This document shows, piece by piece, positions 56,195-64,000 of a DNA stretch of 64,000 bases (position 1 is the stretch's first letter; each line of letters begins with the position of its first letter). Source of the stretch: Sycon ciliatum (taxonomy: Eukaryota > Porifera > Calcarea > Leucosolenida > Sycettidae); contig NC_088655.1 in the NCBI RefSeq assembly GCF_964019385.1, positions 3,992,564 to 4,056,563 of the forward strand. Direction: 5' to 3'. The notes beneath the pieces were generated by a model. The model searched no databases and was not told the origin of the DNA. It was given only the letters and a program-made list of their open reading frames with translations. The position numbers and the translations under genes were made by a program.

Positions 56195-59100
56195 GAAGAT
56201 TCTGTCGCTTAGCTCTCCGTGGAGGTGAGTGTTTTCTTTCGTTTTTTAGCCTTCTGGGTGAATCATGTGTGAATGCGATAGACATTATGACCCTCATGAG
56301 CCAGTATGTTCCTGCAAATACAACATCATGTGTAGCGTATGAGACGACTGAGTAGAATGTGAGGCAACAGAGCTGCATGCTACTATGGCAGTTTCAGCTG
56401 TGGTTAGTGTGGCTGTCCATTGTTTATTGGTCTATCTGTAATACCAATAGTGCCCCTTCTTGGTAGCGCAATGCTTGTATGCACTGGATTACGTGTCCTC
56501 GTACGAGTTGGGAGTCGGGAAGAAAGGAAGTGGAGAAACAGGCACCTTGCTGAGTTATTTGTTCCAGGTTACCACGACGAAGTGAATCCACCTTTATAAT
56601 AGTCAGTTCTAAAGCAAAAGCAATGTACATGTATATGTACATGTTCATGTCACTGTAGAGAAAGGCCCGTTCAACACCACTGTCTCTTTCAGACAGTCGG
56701 ACGACGTGCTGTTTGATTGTGCCAAGTGCATAGTGTCACTATCAATCACTGTTGAATGTCAATGATTGACGAAATCTCCAAATAGTGTAGACTTTGCCTG
56801 TGTCTACTCCTAGAGGCATTGTTTTCTCAACTGCTCAACTACTTCTTATCGCATTGCCTAGTCAAACCATCCAGTTTACTAAATCTGCCATTGATTCAAT
56901 GCGAACTCGGCTGTGCATCCTTTGATTTAGACCTATTCCTACGGAATAGCCTAAATAATTCCCATCTGAATGGAGAGGGTTTCTGGGACCATCCACGCAT
57001 AGCTTGGCACGAAAACTGCAGTGTCGCGTGGGGAGAACCTCGAACCGCTTCGTGTACAAGTACTTGTATAATGATACTTCTATTCCCTTAGGATTGCGTG
57101 CATATGCTAGACCAGAATAGATAGGACAGCGATAATGGAGAAACATGCATAAAAATAAGCGTGTTCCAGGTTTTGATTGTGCTGTACGGTCACAGTATAA
57201 TAATTATTATTTTGTCGAATTCAGTAAATTGCCTGTTTCGGTAGATACATGTGAATGTATCTCAAGTGACGTTTAGTGTGCCGTTAAGTTGAGGGAAGGA
57301 CATGTACATGATTGTGCTGTTGTAGACTGGAAATTGTTACCCTAGGTACATAATACATATACATATACATTGTATCATGTGATGTACAATCTCCCAGTGA
57401 TAGCATCGCCTTCCAAATTATCGTGTCTCAGAAACCTTTTGCTTGTTTACTACTGTCGAATTTGGCATGCAAATAAGTATTATATTGAGAAAATCTTATA
57501 TACTGTACCAGTAATCCAATATTCAATCTTAGAACCCCCCCCCACCCCCGCCCACTCCTACGCACATTATTGTGAACACTACAAGCACAGTCAAGCCGTG
57601 ATCTCACACTTGAACCGTATAAGTGCCGCAACATCGATAGAATACCCAAATGTATTAATGGTGACGAATGATAAATGGATAGATTACTAAAAACTGACTG
57701 CAATGATGTTAGAAAGTTGTTTGTTTAATCTCTGCCACTCAGAATAATGCGTAGTGGGAATCCTTGATTCATTTTGAATAAACATACGCTGAACACACAC
57801 ATCCACTACCAATCTCTTATTATCTTCACAAGTTTATGACTGCACAAAGCCCCTCTATTTCAAGCTAAATCCTGAGTTAGATTAGTTTTACCAAGGGTTC
57901 CATTTTGTAACAAACGCTCGGCACCACCCGTTCCCTAATCGCCTTGCGTTCGACGATGACAATTCTCGTTGACATCACCTACTTCAGTACATTGTACATT
58001 TACATGAACATATTCTATCCCGTTTGCATGAAAATGAAACCATGCACGCTTGTCAAAACTGATGACCATGACTCTGCGTTTTTTCGTACATTTACATGTA
58101 GGTAGTGTTCAACAGCTCACCAGCCCATAAGACCATACGTGTTTAGAGCTGTGACCGCAACACGTACAAATATACGTATTGGTACATGTACATGTATACA
58201 CATGCAGTCCACCCATACATGGACTACAGCTGTCTTCATTTACACGTACACTGTATAGTCGATCACTCGGTCTTCTATTCTTTGTTGGTGGCAGTGATGT
58301 TCGGACCACAAAATGGTACCCGCTTGGCTGGTATAATCGGAAACTGCATTCGAACTACACAAATGGCTTACATTTCTGAGTTTTTGCCATCTATGAACGG
58401 AGTATGGAGACTGGGGAATATACTACAGACAATAAATTTGCGCTATGTTCATGTAATGTACATGTAAAATATCAAATCGGGTAAGGTGGAGCCCTTTAAA
58501 ATGTTCAATACAAAATGGCACTTCTGGTAGAAATATCGTAGTGAAAGTATATTGATATGCATTCACGCAGCGGTACAATGACCTCTCTGGGGCACAGGGA
58601 CGTTGAATCTAATTCCCTGTCATACTTGTTAGTTGTGGGCTATACATGTATGTATATGTACATGTCCGTGTGTGTTTGACAGATGGCTCAATTTCGAGTC
58701 CAGCTGCGCCGGATAAGCAGGCAGAAACGCCATTCAAGGCCCCTCCCATTCCAATATAATAAATCGGGAATCCAATGCAGTGTGCGCCTACATGTACATG
58801 TACGTTGCATATCACTGTGTTTCAAACAATCATCTTCGCTGTCGCACTTCGCATAAGCTGATTGTGTTGCCTTCTATAATGACAGAGTAGAACAGAGCGT
58901 GATCAATAGACAATACCCAGGAATTTCTTGACATCCTGTGCATAGGGTACAATACATGTATGTATGATGACAAGGCAGCTGGCCGTATCTGACAAGTCAA
59001 GTCCTTAGAATGCAGAGAAACGTCTGCTAAAAAAGAAAAGAAATGTACCTACTTTTCTATGGTAGGATTAGTGTGCTTGAATGCTTTGAATGCTGTGATC

Positions 59101-59799
59101 ACACGTGGTGTTGGGTAGTATTTTTAGAAGAAGAGAAATCCTGTCCAGAATTGCTTGAGTTCGTCACGTCCGTATTGAAAACAGGACGTTTTCTTTCAGG
59201 TATTCGCCCTTTCCCTCTGAAAATTGGGTGTCAGCAAATTTCCGCTGGGCCTTGGGTTATGCAAAGCAATGCCAGTGTTTATCGGATCTAGAATACATGT
59301 ACACGCAGTACAAGTCATGTACATGTACCACTACATTTGTGTTCATATTATTACCATACACGTGCGTATATGAACATTGTGACTTGCACAAATATGCGAG
59401 CCAAACCCAACTGAGCATTGATCAGAAAATTTAATATAATTGTGTGACAGTTACCCTGGTAGGTAGGTTACCTCTAGCCCTGCGATAGATGAAACATTTC
59501 AGACCTTTTCTGAAATAATTACTAGTATTATGATTGAAGAAACCCACGTGAGAGGTGCGGAAGATGAAAGTCGGTATTGGTTTCGGTATTGTCGTCGCAT
59601 TCGGAGGGAGAAAGCGGTATGAGTTTTCTTGTTCCGATGATGCAAGGTATAGCCCTAATAATACGGAAGGTGAATAATTACACCGAGGCAGGGCGCCTTA
59701 TCCTGCTATTGTGAATAAGTTAAATTCACTGAGACCCGTGTGCATTTGCCTCCGAGAGAGACTGCGGCCCGCTACACATGTACATGTACATAACATGAT

Positions 59800-59884
59800 G
59801 TACAGTCCTGGCAACTGAAATCCGACCCCCTTGACGGTGCGGCGCGCCGCCATGGGGGCCGGATTTCAGTTGCCAGAACTGTAC
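59800..59884. repeat. 85-bp hairpin (MITE-like), unit 5
   Basis: Nearly identical to 20650-20734, with two or three base differences noticed, and at the same place relative to the A gene. Confidence 0.8.
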
Positions 59885-60431
59885 ATCACTAAATGTACAT
59901 GTGTGAGTGTGTGAGCTGGGCAATCCTGACAATGGAGTGCAAATCATTCATTCCATCACCTGGCCCGCTAAACAAAGCTGCACTTACTTTCCGGCACACT
60001 TACGGAGGCTTCATACGTCCACTTCTGAGTGATTAATGTCAATGTGTCACTGTCAAGTCGATCAATCGTCTGTTTGCCCAGCTTCTGAGCATGCAGTTCA
60101 ATCAGAGAGTACCCGAGTAGATGTGCACGAAGTCAAGTGCTTCAGTGCATCCAATACATATAGTGGATTCAGTCACTCAGACTGGATTAGGAGCAAAGTG
60201 GGTGAGAATGACTGCCTATTTGGTTGTGCTTGATGATAAACCAAGTACTAGCAGAATGTTTACCCACTGGACTTGTCCAGGTTCTACTATCCCTCGACTC
60301 GCGCTTCTCTATTTGCTGAAACATGCAACTCGGAAGGCAATAATTCATTGAATTCATTTTTTTGGCACACTGACAATATGAACCTGAGAGAAAGCACCAT
60401 TTCAGAAAATCCCGTCTACACGAAAACCGCC

Positions 60432-60439
60432 TATAAAAG
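60432..60439 (+). promoter_or_regulatory. TATA box of A5
   Basis: TATAAAAG, as in A2, 111-118 bp before the ATG. Confidence 0.7.
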
Positions 60440-60549
60440 ATGAGCACCAATTCTACTAACGGCAGAACAGTTCCGACAGCCTCAACAGTTTGTTCGCAGC
60501 ATTTCTTTCGACTATCCGAATTTCATTGATATCAAATCTTCTCATTAAA

Positions 60550-61203
60550 ATGGCCCCGACTGCGTTACTGTCAGTGTCTTCCACGGACTATTACAGTAAC
60601 TATGAGCCCGTATCGTTCTTTGTAGTTTTCTTCCAGGCCATTCTCTATATTGCCTCCAATGGAGAGATTCGCGTCAATGCAGACTGTGCCACGTCGAGAA
60701 GTACAGGACCCCAGGGTTTGCGCAGGATGTGTGAGACACAGGACGACGGCAGAATACTATGCCTGTACGCCGCTGCATCAGGAAAGCAATTTCTAGCTAT
60801 GAACCCCAAGACCGGAATGTTGACCACCGCCCGGATAACTGAAGAAAAGCCTACAACTACTCCATCTGAAGATGATATATGCCTTTGGTTCGAAGAGCAA
60901 CGTATGACCAACACTACGATTACAACAAGACGGATTATTGGTTGCCCATCCAGCACCCGCCATGAGCTCTCTTTCGATGGGAGTATCATCACTGCCGACG
61001 GTATCTGCTCAAACGTTGGACGACGCCCATTCTCCCAGCGGCGAAGCACCAGCAATAAGATTACCAACTCGCGACGCAGCCAAATCAACGTAGGACCCAG
61101 GAGGAGCATACTTTGCTCGGATACGTCTGCGATAAAGGCCAACTGTCCCGGTGTACTCCAGGAATCATATCCACTTCACTGGTTGGCCTGTAACCACTCC
61201 TAA
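60550..61203 (+). CDS. A5: FGF-like beta-trefoil protein
   Basis: 217 residues, intact, of the ASNGE subtype shared with A2. Glu at 98 (ARITEEKP) is private; 186 is Ser. Promoter, hairpin and upstream short frame all match unit 2, while the 3' flank (for example cgtgtcgacaaggattttatg) matches units 3 and 4, so it is a mosaic. All nine cysteines are kept. Confidence 0.8.
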   Translation: MAPTALLSVSSTDYYSNYEPVSFFVVFFQAILYIASNGEIRVNADCATSRSTGPQGLRRMCETQDDGRILCLYAAASGKQFLAMNPKTGMLTTARITEEKPTTTPSEDDICLWFEEQRMTNTTITTRRIIGCPSSTRHELSFDGSIITADGICSNVGRRPFSQRRSTSNKITNSRRSQINVGPRRSILCSDTSAIKANCPGVLQESYPLHWLACNHS

Positions 61204-62184
61204 ATCAGATCGAAATCACAAATCTTCGTGTCGACAAGGATTTTATGATATTAATATTTATTTAGTCTATTCTATGAAATGATATTGATTATAATTATAT
61301 CATTTAGCTCCAATATATTATACAGTTGACTTTAGTTCACCTCCCTTACCTCATGAATGTACAGTGTACTATTTACTTGACAATATCACGGTATTGGTTG
61401 TGTTTTGCCTCTGCCTTGACATTTCTATAGATTGAAGAAAGAATTTATCACTAGATAAGCCAACTTGCCTGTATTATTAATTTATCATTAGCGTATATTT
61501 ATGGTCATAGTCGGATGGATATTCACGGATACGCGAAGTGCAATATTTTATGGTCGTTACTGCATGAACATATAGACGCTCCTAACAATTATCCACAGTA
61601 CTATCAATATAAAATCTACTTGTGCTTGTAGATGAATTTCAGTATTTATTTATTTTAAATAACTGTACTCTATCGCTATTACTACTAGTCTTTGACTTAC
61701 GAAGGATATCATTGTACGTGGTGTCATTTCGTATTGTTGTCAAAAGATTATCCTGACCTGTGATAAGGTTTTGGAGAGATGTTGCCCTCATACAGTGCGA
61801 AATATCGCCCCTCGGATACTGAGCTAGTAATCAATGTGAAAAAGACGAATAACACATGGAAACGAGTTGTGAAGCAACTATTCACGACTGTCACAAGATG
61901 ACAAGCCGTCAGAGGTGTGGTAACAGCACAATACTGACAGACCACGTCTGGAAATGTGTTAGAGCTCCAGCGAAGGTCTCAGGTAAAAATGTTTTAGAGC
62001 TACAGTGTAGCACTCAGGTAGTTGAATGCCTCCGAAGCCATGTCTGTTTTGTGCCTTGGCATTGTGTTTAACACACGATTCTCGCATAATTCTATTATGG
62101 TGATCAATATTCTTATGTGTTGCGATAAATGCCAAAACGAACAAATTCGCAACATATATTGGAAAAATGTTTTATTTCTCTTCT

Positions 62185-62390
62185 ACCAGCATGTTGTGTG
62201 AAGTGTGTAGGCCGTTTACCTTGTGTGCAGTCTTCAAGCAACAACACACTATAATCATTATTCTATTTGGATACTCGTCCACCAGAGAATCCACTAGCAT
62301 CGGCACACGCATACGCTACTACTAAGCCACATCCACTTGAGAGCGTCTCGCTTGACTCTTCCCCGTCAACGAGCGCTGATGGGCGCTTAT
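62185..62390 (+). mobile_element. Old Penelope-like fossil, unit 5 (shortened)
   Basis: The left and right parts of the fossil are joined directly (atttggatac to tcgtccaccag), so the YVGRT region is gone. Otherwise it is orthologous to the other four. Confidence 0.65.
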
Positions 62391-63169
62391 GGCCTGGCTG
62401 GAAAAACTGTGTACCTGAGGAGTGATTGAAGACGGTCCCTGTCGTTACACTGACTATCAGCAACAGCTGCTGTGTCAACAGAATGAACAGCAAAACGGGA
62501 CCTGGACCGCCTCTTTGCTAAAAAGGAAATGATGATAGTATCTACTTCGAAGTAGTATAAAGTATCAATCTCCCATTGCCACTGAAATATGTTATTGGTT
62601 TCCTCGACGAAAATGCCGATTGGCTAATATAGAAGCTGACAAGTTACCAAAAGAACGCTTCATTTACATTTTACTTGAAGCCCAATCAACTACTGCTCGT
62701 AGAACGTGAGCAGGTTGTACAGAGGTATTTTTTAGTTTGAGTAATTCAGTATCCGTTCAAAATCAATCCTGGTGAAATGTTGAAAAAATAGAATTGAAAC
62801 CTTGCAAGATACTTTGAAGTACATTGTAATACCACACTTGTAAAGCACCATCATCCAACTTGCAAGGGGACAATCAAGATATTCCGGGTTCGGGACTGGT
62901 CTGTCCTGTGTCATATTAATAAGATTTGGTCATCAAGAAGTATTCGAAGAATATAGTAAATAGTGCAACGAGCTTGTTTCTCGAAAAATTGTACGAGATT
63001 ACTGTTACTCTGCGAAGGTTCTGTAGTGTATATGAAGCAACTATCCACGAATGTAACAAGATAAATAAATATAGTCACTCTTCTCTTTTGCTTATAAATA
63101 AGGATATAATTATAGTAAAATATGCATATCATAAATATAACAGGGAATATATGCGAACAGCGCTCAAAG

Positions 63170-63823
63170 TTAGGAGTGATTACAAGCCGACCAGTTGAGA
63201 GGGTAAGATTCCCGTAGTACACCTGGGCAGGCAGATTTAATGCTTGTGTCGGTGCAGATTCTCGGCCTTGCTGGACCGATCTGGACTTGATTTCTTCTGC
63301 TGCTGGTTGTCTTGTTCTGCGTGCTACGTCTCTGGGAGAAGGGACGTCTGGTGGCAGTCGAAGAGCAGATGCTGGGCACACTGACCATACTTCCTTCGAA
63401 TGAGAGTTCGTGACGCGTGCTGGAGGGGCAGCCAATGATTCTCTTAGTGAACACAGGCGTGTTGGGAACGCTTTGCTCCTCGAACCAAAGGCAGAGTTCT
63501 TCTTGACCTGGACTAGTCGTTGGTTTGTCCTGAGTGATTCGAGTAGTGGTCAGCATTCCAGTTTTGGGGTCCATAGCAAGAAAATGTTCTCCAGATGCAG
63601 CCGCATACAGACACAACTTCTTTCCATTGTCCATTGTCTCACACAGCCTTCGCATACCGTCTGGCCCTCCGTTACGTGATTGCTTACAGTCAGGATTCAC
63701 ACGAAGCTCGCCATTGGACGCTATGTACATCACAGCCTGGAAGAAAACAACGAAAAAGGATACCGGGTCCGAATTTTTGAAGTAGCTCGTTTCTGACACT
63801 GACTGTACTGTAGTTTGGGCCAT
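63170..63823 (-). CDS. B5: FGF-like beta-trefoil protein, B subtype
   Basis: 217 residues, intact. One Thr codon is missing in TDTSIKSAC (others TDTTSIKSTC), an in-frame loss between the seventh and eighth cysteines. Other private features are Asn in SRRNQVQ and Ala before Cys-199. Its promoter is the B2/B4 type. Confidence 0.8.
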   Translation of the reverse strand: MAQTTVQSVSETSYFKNSDPVSFFVVFFQAVMYIASNGELRVNPDCKQSRNGGPDGMRRLCETMDNGKKLCLYAAASGEHFLAMDPKTGMLTTTRITQDKPTTSPGQEELCLWFEEQSVPNTPVFTKRIIGCPSSTRHELSFEGSMVSVPSICSSTATRRPFSQRRSTQNKTTSSRRNQVQIGPARPRICTDTSIKSACPGVLRESYPLNWSACNHS

Positions 63824-63960
63824 TTCAAACAGACGTTGGAGCAGGACTTGGAAAAGGAAGGATATAATATTAGTTATACGTTAGCAAAGGTTTTCTCTCT
63901 CTGAGCTGGTTACTACTGGAAGTAGAGAAACTGTTCTGATTTTCCAGTACCTTTGAACTT

Positions 63961-63968
63961 CTTTTATA
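63961..63968 (-). promoter_or_regulatory. TATA box of B5
   Basis: TATAAAAG on the minus strand, about 140 bp before the ATG. Confidence 0.7.
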
Positions 63969-64000
63969 GAAGATTCTGTCGCTTAGCTCTCCGTGGAGGT

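Larger units (their letters stand above)
39751..56757. repeat. Duplicon unit 4
   Basis: Begins gtcaatgagtgtcgaaatct. It is the longest unit, because two LINEs, a 1.3-kb private segment, a 433-bp and a 278-bp insertion are added to a core of about 9.5 kb. It carries A4 and B4. The region right of A4 is closest to unit 1. Stretches 39751-41845, 45890-46870, 47320-47690, 50470-51500 and 52520-53490 show no supported gene. Confidence 0.85.
56758..64000. repeat. Duplicon unit 5 (incomplete at window end)
   Basis: Begins gtcaatgattgacgaaatct, slightly diverged from the other edges. It carries A5, B5 and the hairpin element, with no large LINE. The left half is closest to unit 2. Stretches 56760-59790 and 61204-62180 hold shared non-coding sequence, TACATG runs and a short C-run near 57536. 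Confidence 0.85.

Overview
The window is eukaryotic and metazoan in character. It carries long AT-rich non-coding stretches, dispersed self-complementary TACATG microsatellites, several families of non-LTR retrotransposons with 5' truncations and target-site duplications, and Penelope-like elements. TATA boxes lie about 115-145 bp ahead of its only convincing host genes. A marine invertebrate, possibly a sponge, is a guess from repeat style, not something the sequence proves.

The dominant feature is a tandem array. A core of about 9 kb is repeated five times, with recognisable left edges near 1, 16721, 27243, 39751 and 56758 (the last copy runs off the window). Later insertions stretch individual units to 10.5-17 kb. 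Each unit holds two related genes in convergent orientation: an A gene on the + strand (217 residues, starting MAPTALL) and a B gene on the - strand (217-218 residues, starting MAQTT). This gives A1-A5 at 8645, 21404, 34962, 51866 and 60550, and B1-B5 ending at 15943, 26400, 38835, 56049 and 63823. A and B proteins align end to end with nine shared cysteines. Their N-terminal two thirds look like a divergent FGF-type beta-trefoil, followed by a basic, Arg-Arg-rich tail and an invariant C-terminal Cys-Asn-His-Ser. No cleavable signal peptide is visible. Nine of the ten copies are open; B3 has an in-frame stop at codon 48.

Mobile DNA has invaded the units independently. Unit 1 has a CR1/Jockey-type LINE (3495-7454) and a Penelope-like element with 1.15-kb inverted arms (10285-13642). 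Unit 2 has a small palindromic Penelope relative (17473-18359), a 241-bp insertion ending in a 7-bp satellite, and a truncated RTE-like LINE (24537-25379). Unit 3 has a CR1/Jockey-type LINE (27661-30668). Unit 4 has an RTE-like LINE (41857-44549), a 1.3-kb private segment, a 433-bp A-tailed insertion, a second CR1/L2-type LINE (47700-50460) and a 278-bp insertion (55076-55353). An older Penelope GIY-YIG fossil lies between A and B in all five units, so it predates the duplications.

The units form a mosaic. Units 2 and 5 share one A-gene subtype and a hairpin upstream of it, while units 1, 3 and 4 share another. The B promoters group as B1+B3 against B2+B4+B5. This points to unequal exchange or gene conversion. 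Everything else in the window looks non-coding.
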